Assembly: GCA_963676165.1 (NCBI GenBank)
Contig: OY781043.1
Location: 1,736,001-1,800,000 of the forward strand
Source: JAQIBY01 sp963676165
Lineage (GTDB): Bacteria; Bacteroidota; Bacteroidia; Bacteroidales; ML635J-15
Direction of reading: 5' to 3'
Length of the DNA: 64,000 bases
Shown: positions 1 to 7,977 of the stretch, piece after piece
Layout: each line of letters starts with the position of its first letter
How positions within the stretch are numbered: position 1 is the first letter of the stretch
Notes under the pieces: model-generated
What the model saw: the letters and a program-made list of their open reading frames with translations, nothing else
The model's database searches: none
Told to the model about the DNA's origin: nothing
Translations under genes and position numbers: made by a program

Positions 1-603
1 TTAGGTGGAAAGTATCAAATAAATAGTGATACCATAAATGATTTTGGCATTCTTGAATTTTCTCCTGATAATGGAAATACTTGGGTTAATTTATTAACAG
101 ATACAATATATCAAAATCAATGGTGCTATGAATGGTGGAGTGCAAAACCAGCCCTAACTGGCAATTCATCTGGGTGGACAGATTTTTACGTTTGGGTTGC
201 TGGATTTGGACCAGTTTTTAACATTCAACCAGGCGATACTGTCCAATATAAATTTACTTTCATTTCTGATAGTATTCAAACCAATAAGGATGGTTTAATT
301 TACGATGATTTGCATTTTGAGGATTGGGCTGAAGGTATCAATATAACTAAAAACCAATTTGATACAAAGATATATCCAAATCCAACATCTGGAATTATCG
401 AAATTCAATTTTTGAATGAGAAAAATGAAACATTTGAATTTACATTGTTTGACAGTAATGGAAGAATTATCTTGACGAAGAGAACAACTAATGAAAGCTC
501 GATAGAACTAGATTTAAGTAATTATAATTCTGGAATATATGTGTATAAAATTTTAAATCTAAAAAATAGAACGATGTCATTTGGGAAAATATTGAAACAA
601 TAA
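1..603 (+). CDS. T9SS-exported protein, C-terminal part (truncated by window start)
   Basis: The reading frame is open from the first base, so the gene begins outside the window; 200 residues are visible. The N-terminal half is rich in Trp, Tyr and Gly and resembles a MAM/choice-of-anchor beta-sandwich ('SPDNGNTWVNL', 'GWTDFYVWVAG'). From about residue 115 a type A T9SS sorting domain follows: IYPNPTSG, then FTLFDSNGRII, LDLSNYNSGIYVYKI and a short basic end. Such proteins cross the outer membrane through the type IX system and are cleaved or anchored at this domain. The catalytic or binding part is not visible, so the function is unknown. It is the first unit of the one-gene-per-site array. 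Confidence 0.8.
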   Translation, partial: LGGKYQINSDTINDFGILEFSPDNGNTWVNLLTDTIYQNQWCYEWWSAKPALTGNSSGWTDFYVWVAGFGPVFNIQPGDTVQYKFTFISDSIQTNKDGLIYDDLHFEDWAEGINITKNQFDTKIYPNPTSGIIEIQFLNEKNETFEFTLFDSNGRIILTKRTTNESSIELDLSNYNSGIYVYKILNLKNRTMSFGKILKQ

Positions 604-747
604 ATAACGTTTGCCAACACGCAATAAAAAACATAGGGCGGAAAGTGCTAAATTTGAGCGATATAACAATTATAAAACGGCTTAGCGGTCAGATAGGCAG
701 AAGCTTTGAAATGCCAAAGGCTCCATATTCAAACCGTTATGTGCAAC
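604..747 (+). repeat. attC-like cassette site A
   Basis: It starts directly after the TAA of the preceding gene. The left end ATAACGTTTG pairs with the right end CAAACCGTTAT with one unpaired base, enclosing about 120 bp. The right end continues as GTTATGTGCAAC just before the next gene. Length and position match the other sites of this array. What I see is the inverted repeat and its recurrence; recombination function is inferred. Confidence 0.55.
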
Positions 748-796
748 ACTAACAGAATGAAAAGAATACTAATCAATATTATTTATTTTAACTTCT

Positions 797-1429
797 GTGA
801 ACTTTTCATTTTCACAAAGAGACTCTTTAGAATTTGACAAAAAGGCCAAAGACCGATTTGGGATTTGGTTAATTCCTTCTGCATCGAAAAATATAATCGG
901 AATAGCGATTGGACCTGTTGGATCAGAAGCAATATGTAACAGACCTTATACAAAATACTCTCATGGTCTAAATCTACAAATACCAGGACAGGGATTTTTT
1001 CAGACCTTTTATATTAATAAATTGAAATTTCAGGACTTCCATGCGAATGAAAACTCTGATTCGTTAAGACTGCAAGACACATTACCCTTAAGAGCAATCC
1101 ACAATGGACTTATGATTTCACCACTAGGAACATTTACAAGCCAAGTGAATGGAATTTCATTTTCATTATGGATGAGTATGGGTCAAAAAATAAATGGACT
1201 TTCAATTAATCTCCTTTGGAATTTATACGAACAAATAAACGGAATATCAGTTGGTTTTGTAAATACTACAGCGGAAACCAATGGAGTACAAATCGGACTG
1301 ATAAATAAGACAATAAAACTAAAAGGATTTCAATTCGGCTTCTGGAACAAAAATGAAAGAAGATCATTACCAATAATAAACTGGAATTTTAAAGACAAAG
1401 AAAGTGCAGCACATAACAGCGGCTCATAG
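797..1429 (+). CDS. LA_2272-type surface-repeat protein with frameshifted signal peptide
   Basis: Residues about 95-185 are a run of short repeats of the form NGI/NGL-x-hydrophobic (VNGISFSLW, INGLSINLL, INGISVGFV, TNGVQIGLI, LKGFQFGFW), the pattern of LA_2272-like surface repeat proteins; function unknown. The uninterrupted frame opens at GTG 797. A better start is ATG 757: its frame encodes MKRILINI, and shifting by one base within the T-rich stretch at about 778-785 gives a complete signal peptide ending NFSFSQ. Either a one-base insertion has damaged the export signal or the assembly has an error there. The last residues (SAAHNSGS) and the stop are encoded by the following cassette site, so the gene runs into it. 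Confidence 0.6.
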   Translation: MNFSFSQRDSLEFDKKAKDRFGIWLIPSASKNIIGIAIGPVGSEAICNRPYTKYSHGLNLQIPGQGFFQTFYINKLKFQDFHANENSDSLRLQDTLPLRAIHNGLMISPLGTFTSQVNGISFSLWMSMGQKINGLSINLLWNLYEQINGISVGFVNTTAETNGVQIGLINKTIKLKGFQFGFWNKNERRSLPIINWNFKDKESAAHNSGS

Positions 1430-1543
1430 TGCATGCCGCAGATAGTGCTTAAATAAGGTAGTTGCAATAATGAAATTGGTGCAAATAAAGAAAATTAGTA
1501 GTAAAAAAGCGACACGCACCATAGCCGCCAACCGTTAGCAAGC
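1409..1543 (+). repeat. attC-like cassette site B
   Basis: The left end GCACATAACAGCGGC (1409-1423) and the right end GCCGCCAACCGTTAGC (1524-1539) pair through TAAC/GTTA and GCGGC/GCCGC. The spacer is 1 nt on the left and 5 nt on the right, an asymmetry reminiscent of the unpaired bases in attC hairpins. It overlaps the stop codon of the preceding gene. The right tail GTTAGCAAGC lies about 60 bp before the RhuM-Fic gene. Confidence 0.6.
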
Positions 1544-1605
1544 ATTAAACGCGCGAGCCAAATCATATGAAATATATTTAGTATTTTTGAAAGAAAATTG
1601 ATTAT

Positions 1606-2601
1606 ATGAATGAATCTTCTTACATAAAAATATATCAATCAGATGATGGAGAAACCGAAGTTTCAGTAAGATTTGATAATGAAACAGTATGGCTATCTCA
1701 AAAACAGATGTCTCAATTATTTGAGAAAGATTCAGATACAATCGGATTACACTTAAAAAACATTTATAAGTCAGGAGAGTTGGACGAGATTTCAACAACC
1801 GAGGAATCCTCGGTAGTTCGAAAAGAAGGCAATAGAAATGTTAAAAGAAAAATTAAATTCTATAACTTCGATGCTATACTTTCCGTTGGATATAGAGTAA
1901 ATTCAAAACGAGGTATTCAGTTTAGGATTTGGGCGAGTAAAATTTTAAAAGAATATTTATTAAAGGGTTATGCACTAGACAAAAAGCGATTATCCTATCA
2001 AAATGAGCAACTAAATGAACTAAAAGAATCAGTTAAGATTTTAGGTAGTGTTATCAATTATAAACAGCTATCAAATGATGAGAGTATTGGTTTGTTAAAA
2101 ATCATTTCCGATTATGCTTACGCATTAGATATTTTAGACCAGTATGATTATCAAAGTTTGAAAATAAAAGACACATCTGGAAAAGAAACGTTTCAATTAA
2201 CCTACGAAGAAGCTATGAATCAAATAAAAAAAGCAAAAGATGCTTATGGAAATAGCGATTTGTTTGGGCACGAAAAAGATGAATCCTTTAAAAGCTCAAT
2301 ATCGACAATTTATCAAACATTTGGAGGTGTAGATTTATATCCGAGTATAGAGGAAAAATCTGCAAACCTATTATATTTCATTACAAAAAATCATTCATTC
2401 TCAGATGGAAACAAAAGAATTGCGGCATTCCTTTTTCTTTATTTCTTAGAAAGGAATGGAATTTTATTTGATGAGATGGGTAATAAAAGAATAGCAGACA
2501 ATACATTAGTTGCATTGACTTTAATGATAGCCGTAAGCAAACCAGAAGAAAAAGACACAATGACAAAAGTGATTGTAAACCTGATAAATAAAAACAATTA
2601 A
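1606..2601 (+). CDS. RhuM-family protein with C-terminal Fic/Doc domain
   Basis: 331 residues. Residues about 8-125 match the virulence RhuM family: IYQSDDGETEVSVRF, then WLSQKQMSQLFEKD with an HTH-like segment, then YNFDAILSVGYRVNS and GIQFRIWA. Residues about 190-325 form a Fic/Doc domain whose motif HSFSDGNKRIAA (near residue 263) carries the histidine and the DGNKR loop typical of Doc-type toxins. Fic enzymes usually transfer AMP, and Doc a phosphate, onto target proteins; the target is unknown here. No separate antitoxin is seen beside it, so the RhuM part may supply DNA binding or control. It is a single-gene unit whose flanking tail GTTAGCAAGC and head GCTTGCTAA are reverse complements. 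The start ATG follows an A-rich leader. Confidence 0.85.
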   Translation: MNESSYIKIYQSDDGETEVSVRFDNETVWLSQKQMSQLFEKDSDTIGLHLKNIYKSGELDEISTTEESSVVRKEGNRNVKRKIKFYNFDAILSVGYRVNSKRGIQFRIWASKILKEYLLKGYALDKKRLSYQNEQLNELKESVKILGSVINYKQLSNDESIGLLKIISDYAYALDILDQYDYQSLKIKDTSGKETFQLTYEEAMNQIKKAKDAYGNSDLFGHEKDESFKSSISTIYQTFGGVDLYPSIEEKSANLLYFITKNHSFSDGNKRIAAFLFLYFLERNGILFDEMGNKRIADNTLVALTLMIAVSKPEEKDTMTKVIVNLINKNN

Positions 2602-2612
2602 CGCTTGCTAAT
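2601..2612 (+). repeat. cassette site C, left head only
   Basis: ACGCTTGCTAAT directly follows the stop codon. GCTTGCTAA (2603-2611) is the exact reverse complement of TTAGCAAGC in front of the same gene (1535-1543). The remainder of the site is missing; IS91-like DNA starts at the next bases. Confidence 0.5.
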
Positions 2613-3637
2613 AAATAGGAATATGAGCGGTGCGCAGCACCCAGAGAGTATTCCCGGTTGAACAAAATCCTTTGCAGGAGCTATGTACTTTAAGAAGGTT
2701 TTGTGTGTTTTTAAGGTGAGATTGTTGTTTGAATGTGCTTTCCCATTAACAAGAGTCGCTGAATTCTCTTGGTTACAAGCCTTGATTTTAGTTTTTTTAG
2801 ATCAAAATACTGAGTTTAGACAATACAAATTTGTTTTGTGTGAACACACAAAAAATCAAACGATTAAAATCAAAAGTAAGCGGCAATTAGCAGCGACGGA
2901 AGATGTCTGGTCGGCGATCTTATGCGTGGGATTTCTTTTGTCAGGTACATGTGTCCTTTTTTACAAGCCGGACAGAGTCAGGGATCAAAACCAGTTAGTC
3001 GTTTGATTCGTTCGTTGCAGGATTCGGCAACTTTTGCCAGGCTATTAATATCTGGTTTCTGATCAGGCACAAATTGCAGTTGCAGATTACGCTTGGTAGT
3101 ATGGTGATAGATACCATACCTACGGATTCGTACCAGCCCTTTGGGCAAAATGTGTTGAACAAAGCGACGCAGGAATTCTTCTCCTTTTAATTTAACTGGT
3201 TTTTTCCGGGCTTTGTCCCGGTAATCTTTGGCAATAAAGGTTACATGTGTATCCGTAATGTTTAGGATACGTTGATTAGTGATGGCTACTCTATGGGTAT
3301 ATTGTCCCAGATATTTCACAACATGATCAGCTTTAGCCAAGGCCGGTTCACTGTGGACAACCCACGATTTATTGTATGCTTTGTTTATGTGAGAAGCAAA
3401 AGCATCTGGTTTATTTATTTTTCTCAGCTTTCGTTTTAAGCTGTCTAAAAATTTGCCTTTAAAAATGTTACTGAGTTGCTGAACAGAATACAGGTAACGA
3501 CCATTATTACCGATTTCTTTCCATTCTTCTTTAATGGAGTAGCCGGCAGCCGGTACCAGGCAATGCAAATGAGGATGCAAACTTAAGTTTTGTCCCCAGC
3601 TATGCATAACAGCAATAGCGCCTGTTTCACATGACCC
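2613..3637 (-). mobile_element. IS91-family element remnant
   Basis: The block begins AAATAGGAATATGAGCGGTG with a short hairpin (GGAATA...TATTCC). It shares several long stretches with 9755-9960: AATAGGAATATGAGCGGTG, TTGAACAAAATCC and CTTTCCCATTAACAAGAGTCG. That repeat is probably the terminal region of the element. It is followed by the 3' part of a transposase gene on the minus strand. The upstream end is replaced by an IS3-type derivative at 3638, so the element is dead. Confidence 0.65.
2870..3637 (-). pseudogene. IS91-family (HUH/Y2) transposase, 5'-truncated with a nonsense codon
   Basis: The visible protein starts in mid-domain (ETGAIAVMHSWGQ) and carries the HUH motif in HPHLHCLVPAAG, then YLGQYTHRVAITNQRI and RIRRYGIYHH, all typical of IS91-type rolling-circle transposases. 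A TGA at 2978-2980 interrupts the frame after TGFDP. Translation past it gives LCPACKKGHMYLTKE, part of the zinc ribbon normally found in these proteins, ending at a TGA at 2870-2872. Both the lost 5' half and the stop make it non-functional. No partner recombinase gene remains here, but a fragment of one lies at 9959-10105. Confidence 0.8.
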
Positions 3638-3945
3638 GTCCTAAAATCTGGCTACACAATATGTAGTAAATTATGTATAAAAAACGAAATATTAAGATAA
3701 GTATGACCGAAAAAATCATTGTTATTAAAATGCTATAGTTGAATGAGTTAACGGTATTCTTAAAGAAGGATTTTTGTCTTGATCAATGCTTCTTTAGCTT
3801 AAAAAATGCTCAGGTTGCAATTAAAAATGCTATTAATATCTATAAAAATAAAAGATTATACTTATCTTTGGATTATAAAACTCCAAATATGGTGTTTAAA
3901 TATAGAGCTTAATCGTATGTTTAACCTGTAGCCATATTTTAGGAC
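3638..3945 (+). mobile_element. 308-bp internally deleted IS3-family derivative with both ends
   Basis: The ends are GTCCTAAAATCTGGCTACA (3638-3656) and TGTAGCCATATTTTAGGAC (3927-3945), inverted repeats matching at 18 of 19 positions. Between them lies only the last part of an IS3-type transposase. No direct target duplication is visible (CCC on the left, TAA on the right), so one flank was rearranged after insertion. It cuts the IS91-type transposase gene. Confidence 0.75.
3739..3912 (+). pseudogene. IS3-family transposase, C-terminal fragment
   Basis: The frame ending at TAA 3910-3912 reads LKKDFCLDQCFFSLKNAQ, then a helix AIKNAINIYKNKR and LSLDYKTPNMVFKYRA, the usual end of IS3-group integrase-fold transposases. 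Upstream, the neighbouring frame reads VNGIL, the expected preceding motif, so one base has been gained or lost near 3760. A TAG at 3736 closes the frame. All catalytic DDE residues except possibly the last are gone. Confidence 0.7.
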
Positions 3946-4008
3946 TAAATACGTATAAAAAAAACTCTACCAAAAATCATTGTATTTAACAATTAAAAAA
4001 TAACAATA

Positions 4009-4356
4009 ATGAATGATGAATCACACAGAAAATTCTCAGTTCATCTGAGTTTTGAGGAAATACGGCTACCTCCTTTCGAAGATATTTTGATACTTGGAAA
4101 GAAATGCCCTCAAGGGAAAATCGGAGTATATAAGTCGTTTGAACTTTTAGTTCCAAACGAATTTGAAGCATTTGAAATTAAGGATGAGATAGTTGAAGCA
4201 ATATTTATAAATAAAAGAATCTTAAAGAAACTTGACAAAGACAGAATAATTGCAATTTTACGTGAAAAAATTTTCCCATACATTTCCGAATCTGAAATTT
4301 TGAAGGTAGATTTTAAATTGAAAATCTTTTACGATTCTGTCGAAGGAGAACTTTAA
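4009..4356 (+). CDS. unknown small protein coupled to a CBS histidine kinase
   Basis: 115 residues, charged, no signal peptide and no membrane segment. I do not recognise the family. It alternates acidic and hydrophobic stretches (ILILGKKCPQGKIGVYKSFE; EIVEAIFINKRILKKLDKD) and looks like a small folded cytoplasmic protein. Its TAA overlaps the ATG of the next gene by one base (TAATG), so the two are translationally coupled and probably act together, for example as a sensory or regulatory partner of the kinase. That role is inference from position only. The region upstream carries an IS3 derivative and no recognisable cassette tail. Confidence 0.7.
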   Translation: MNDESHRKFSVHLSFEEIRLPPFEDILILGKKCPQGKIGVYKSFELLVPNEFEAFEIKDEIVEAIFINKRILKKLDKDRIIAILREKIFPYISESEILKVDFKLKIFYDSVEGEL

Positions 4357-5435
4357 TGGTTATAAAAAACTACGTATCCAATATTTATTCAACGGTTGAT
4401 CCTTTTGAAGGAATTAATTCAGTTGAAAATTTGTTATTAGAAAACCAATATTTAGTAGTTATTGACAATGATAATAACTATCACGGTATTTTAACGGCAT
4501 CTGATATTATCAAACGTCCACACAAAATTGTAATAGATTGTGTTACCCCAAAGGAGCGTTTAGAGATAGATGACACAATAGCTTCTGCTCTCGGGAAATT
4601 TTATTCAAGTCATTCTCTGGTCCTGCCAGTAATGAATGGGAACGATTTTGTTGGAGTAATTGAAAGAATTCAAATTTTAAAAGAGTTAGCGGCAAAAGTT
4701 AATAAGCTTTTTGAAAAATCATTGATATCCGAAAAGGCGAAGAAAAATTTCTTAAACAATTTATCCCACGAAATAAGAACTCCTTTAAATGGGATACTTG
4801 GTTTTGTGGATATTGTCTCACAATTAAGTACGGATGAGATTGAATATGAAACCTTTTCTATGACTATAAGAAAATCTGCCGACCATTTTTTGATGATAAT
4901 TAACGACTTGGTTGACTTGTCTTTATTTCATGCAGGCGATGAATTAAATACAGAGAAAGGTAATGTGGACATAGTTAAGATTCTTACTGAATTGAAAAAT
5001 TATTTCAATGAGCTGTTGTTTCAAAATAAAAAGGCTACAATTATTTATTTAAATTCTGAGATTTCTTTTAATCTCTATACAGATGGAAGGAAGCTCAAAC
5101 ATATCTTATATCATTTAATCAATAATGCAATAAAATTTTCTGATGACAATAAGGTAACTTTTGGATTCGAGTTGAACCCTAATGAAAAAAACATTAACTT
5201 TTTTGTAAAAAATAAGAACTCTAATATTACTCAAAAAGACATTGTCAGAATGTTCGATATTTTCGAAAAACAAGAAAATATTGGGAAAGAATTAAATCCT
5301 GGACTAGGTATTGGATTACCATTAGTTAAAAACTTAATTAATTTATTAGGTGGTCAAATTAACGTTGAAATAAAAAATAAAGAAATCTCATTTATTGTTA
5401 TCATTCCAATTGAGCAGGAAGTAGTCAGCATATAA
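4356..5435 (+). CDS. CBS-domain sensor histidine kinase (soluble)
   Basis: 359 residues. Residues about 1-115 are two CBS-like repeats (VIDNDNNYHGILTASDII; VLPVMNGNDFVGVIERIQIL), a fold that often binds adenine nucleotides. HisKA follows with the phospho-acceptor histidine in NNLSHEIRTPLNGILGF (near residue 140), then HATPase_c with N box HHLINNAIKFS-like residues (HLINNAIKFSDD, about 248) and G box GLGIGLPLVKNL (about 315). No membrane segments, so it should sense a cytoplasmic signal, possibly nucleotide state, and pass phosphate to an unlinked response regulator. None is encoded nearby. Its stop codon TAA (5433-5435) is part of the ATAAC core of the following cassette site. Confidence 0.88.
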   Translation: MVIKNYVSNIYSTVDPFEGINSVENLLLENQYLVVIDNDNNYHGILTASDIIKRPHKIVIDCVTPKERLEIDDTIASALGKFYSSHSLVLPVMNGNDFVGVIERIQILKELAAKVNKLFEKSLISEKAKKNFLNNLSHEIRTPLNGILGFVDIVSQLSTDEIEYETFSMTIRKSADHFLMIINDLVDLSLFHAGDELNTEKGNVDIVKILTELKNYFNELLFQNKKATIIYLNSEISFNLYTDGRKLKHILYHLINNAIKFSDDNKVTFGFELNPNEKNINFFVKNKNSNITQKDIVRMFDIFEKQENIGKELNPGLGIGLPLVKNLINLLGGQINVEIKNKEISFIVIIPIEQEVVSI

Positions 5436-5562
5436 CACGTGGTATAAAATTTTCGAAATAGTAAGTTGTTTAAAGGATGTAGCCCGCTTCAACTTTTGTA
5501 TGTTTTGAAAGGAAATTACCCACAATCGACAACTTTTTATACCACCACCGTTATGGGCAATG
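5428..5562 (+). repeat. attC-like cassette site D
   Basis: This is the best palindrome of the array: left ATAAC plus TGGTATAAAA (5440-5449), right TTTTATACCA (5535-5544) plus GTTAT, with spacers of 3 and 5 nt. A second inner pair GTAAGTTGT/ACAACTT is also present. The right tail is CCGTTATGGGCAA. It overlaps the kinase stop codon. Confidence 0.65.
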
Positions 5563-5955
5563 TTCCCCACATAAGAACCTTCAAAATAGATTTTTAAACA
5601 AAAGTTATCTATTTCTCCTTCTCAGATTAAATCCTTTTGCTAACGAGAGGCATCTTCAATTAAAAAGAAGTGATAATTTTGCAAAGGCTCTTTGTGTAAC
5701 CGATTTTTAAAATGGTGCTATTATAAGCTCGTGCGTAATTCTGATTGAAATGTAAAAAGTCTCTGAAACTTCACTTCAGAGGCCTGTTGATAGATCCAGT
5801 GGTGGCTCGCATTAAGCGAAGACCCCCGTTCAGAATATTTCTCGATTCAAAGATATATTTCCTTGGATGTTGGGTTTCCTCTTCTGCACAGCACATAGCT
5901 GCGGCCGTTAGATACAATAATAAAAGATTAGCAACGTTCTGATAATAAAAGCGAT
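5563..5955 (+). other. geneless stretch ending in an orphan right half-site
   Basis: No convincing gene in about 390 bp; a 65-codon frame at 5745-5942 has no family features and runs through the half-site. Near the end, GCTGCGGCCGTTAGATAC (5899-5916) matches the right end of the cassette sites, and GTTAGAT fits the classical GTTRRRY core. No matching left arm is seen. A promoter-like TAATTTTG lies at 5674-5681, and a small hairpin CTCTGAA/TTCAGAG lies at about 5762-5782. It may be a decayed or RNA-only cassette. Confidence 0.4.
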
Positions 5956-6633
5956 ATGAAAAAAATAGGTTTTATAATAATTATTGGATTGATTTCATCA
6001 ATTGTTTATGGACAAAATCTTGAAACAAACCTAACACTTTCACCATTAATGACATTTAAGAGCAACCAGTCAACTGAAAATAAACTTGCTTTCGGATTTT
6101 CAGGTTCTGTGCAAGAGTTCTACAATTTGACTGATAATTTTGCAATTGGCTCAGAATTAAACTACTCATTTGAGAATTATAAATTAACAAGAGACTTTGA
6201 CGGAATTTCTATTCCAGAGTCAACTTCATATTATGAGAGTAGATTGACTGTTAATTCTATAAAAACACCTTTGATTTTAAGACTAAAAACCAAATCGAAT
6301 TGGTCATTATTTGTTGGATATGGATTGACTTATGATATTAATTATAAAGTATCAGTTGAATATATTTACTCAGATTGGTTCAGTAAAGATGAGACAAGAA
6401 CAGAAATTTTCGACAAATCAGTTGATTCTGAAAATAATTTAAATAGTTATTTTGCAGTTGGATTTGGTAAGGTTTTTAAAATTAAAGATTTGCGATTGCT
6501 GACGGAGTTATATTATAATGAAAGTTTTGCTGATTATAGAATTAAACACGGTGGAGTAAATGGAACTGAAATTTTGTACTTTTACGACATAAGTCCACAA
6601 TATATTGGATTTAGAATAGGACTTGGATTATAG
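5956..6633 (+). CDS. outer-membrane beta-barrel protein (porin-like)
   Basis: 225 residues with a clear signal peptide (MKKIGFIIIIGLISSIVYGQ). The rest alternates aromatic and polar residues as in a small eight- to ten-stranded outer-membrane barrel (NFAIGSELNYSFENY, WSLFVGYGLTYDIN, NLNSYFAVGFGKVF) and ends in IGFRIGLGL, a beta-strand suitable for BAM recognition. The family is the generic Bacteroidota 'outer membrane beta-barrel' group; ligand or role unknown. It is preceded by the orphan half-site GTTAGATAC and stands alone in its unit. Confidence 0.75.
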   Translation: MKKIGFIIIIGLISSIVYGQNLETNLTLSPLMTFKSNQSTENKLAFGFSGSVQEFYNLTDNFAIGSELNYSFENYKLTRDFDGISIPESTSYYESRLTVNSIKTPLILRLKTKSNWSLFVGYGLTYDINYKVSVEYIYSDWFSKDETRTEIFDKSVDSENNLNSYFAVGFGKVFKIKDLRLLTELYYNESFADYRIKHGGVNGTEILYFYDISPQYIGFRIGLGL

Positions 6634-6723
6634 TGTTTAAATATAATTTTTACAAACTTAGAATGTGTATAATTCATAAGGATTTCAGAGGTTTTTGAGC
6701 GGTATTACCCGTTTCCGTTTTTT

Positions 6724-6789
6724 GTGGTAACATGATAGGTTTGACGTTTTCAACCCCTTACGAGACCATCCACTGTTACCAACAGACCC
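6724..6789 (+). repeat. possible short cassette site E
   Basis: GTGGTAACA (6724-6732) pairs with the right segment around TGTTACC (6774-6780), with inner GGTTTGA/TCAACC. At about 65 bp it is shorter than most sites, and the right end TGTTACCAACAGACC departs from the consensus. Weaker than the other sites. Confidence 0.35.
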
Positions 6790-6816
6790 AAATAGCATGC
6801 ATTAAATTCTAAACAA

Positions 6817-7878
6817 ATGACAAAATCATTAACTATAATATTATTACTACTCATTTTAGCAAACTCAGTATTTAGCCAAAATACTAAAGAGGTAAAATTC
6901 ATAGATGCTGTTTACGAAAAACCTGTGTCTGGCGTTATGGTTTTTTATAATGGAGATTTTGTGTCAGTTTCTGACATTAATGGGAATTGCCAAATTGATG
7001 ATCATCAAAATAAAATTTACTGTAAGTATTTTGGATATAATGATACATTAGTAAATATCGAAGATTGCGAACAGTGTGAAATAAAACTTGAAACAAATTA
7101 CACTTTACTTAATGAAGTTAAAGTTGATGCAAAATATAATCCTAAAAGGCATTTACTAAAGCTTTTAAAGGAATCTCAACAAACTGCTTATAAACTAGAT
7201 ACTACAATTTATTATAAATTTAAAGAAATTAACAAAATTCCAGAACTTGGTCAAATCGAGATATTTACCGGAATTCTTAGAATTGAAAATAAAGGATACT
7301 CAAAAAAGGGAAATCTAATTTTTATTTCAGAAATATCCAATTACTACAATTCAATCAAACAAGAAGATATCTATGAACAGTTGCATACAAGTAAAATATG
7401 GGTACATTTCATCATTAGAGATATCTTGTACCCGGCAAGAATAAAAAAAATAAAAAGAAATAATGAGATAAAAAGACTACATTTTGTTGCTAATGATACG
7501 ATTAGCTTCTTGCTTATTAATAAAAACAATAATGTCACGACTAACTGTAATTATATTAATTTTACCAACAACAGAATTGAATCAAGAGAGTTTGTAGGAT
7601 CAATACAAGGCAATAATAGAATTCTCAAATTTTACTCCAAAATAGATTATGCTTTGCATCCGATATCTATTCCGAAACGAATAAGTGCAAGTAGAGAATA
7701 TGTACTTGAAAACAATTTGGTTGTTAATAATTATGTAGAGTTAGATAATATCGACAATCCAGATATAGAAACAGAACTGAATATTTTTCTCTATGCTTTT
7801 AGTTGTAAATTAATGGTTGAAAGAGCAAAATTTAAGTTCCCGGATATAATTATTCCTTCAGAATTATTGGAAAATTAG
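6817..7878 (+). CDS. secreted protein with carboxypeptidase-regulatory-like domain
   Basis: 353 residues. The signal peptide is MTKSLTIILLLLILANSVFSQ. Residues about 22-110 follow the carboxypeptidase D regulatory-like fold (FIDAVYEKPVSGVMVFYNG, VSDINGNCQI, then a Y-rich strand), as found at the N-terminus of many Bacteroidota surface proteins. A region of about 240 residues follows, containing YYKFKEINKIPELGQIEIFTG-type strands, with no family I can name. No T9SS domain and no barrel end, so it is probably periplasmic or inner-leaflet anchored. Single-gene unit of the array. Confidence 0.6.
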   Translation: MTKSLTIILLLLILANSVFSQNTKEVKFIDAVYEKPVSGVMVFYNGDFVSVSDINGNCQIDDHQNKIYCKYFGYNDTLVNIEDCEQCEIKLETNYTLLNEVKVDAKYNPKRHLLKLLKESQQTAYKLDTTIYYKFKEINKIPELGQIEIFTGILRIENKGYSKKGNLIFISEISNYYNSIKQEDIYEQLHTSKIWVHFIIRDILYPARIKKIKRNNEIKRLHFVANDTISFLLINKNNNVTTNCNYINFTNNRIESREFVGSIQGNNRILKFYSKIDYALHPISIPKRISASREYVLENNLVVNNYVELDNIDNPDIETELNIFLYAFSCKLMVERAKFKFPDIIIPSELLEN

Positions 7879-7977
7879 TTATTGTAGCTAGAAATGAATT
7901 TAAGAAATATCAAAATGAGCATATTCAAAAAATTAATTCTTTATATGAGAAGATCATGAAAAAATAAAAAAGCTTTT

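Noticed and set aside
2683..3006. 107-codon frame on the + strand
   Set aside because: It lies across the IS91-type end and antisense to the transposase remnant; composition is not protein-like.
5745..5942. 65-codon frame as a gene
   Set aside because: No ribosome site, no family pattern, and it runs through the half-site at 5899-5916.
6634..6816. Full-length cassette site of about 130 bp
   Set aside because: Only the inner 65 bp show pairing and the right end departs from consensus, so it is listed as a weak short site only.
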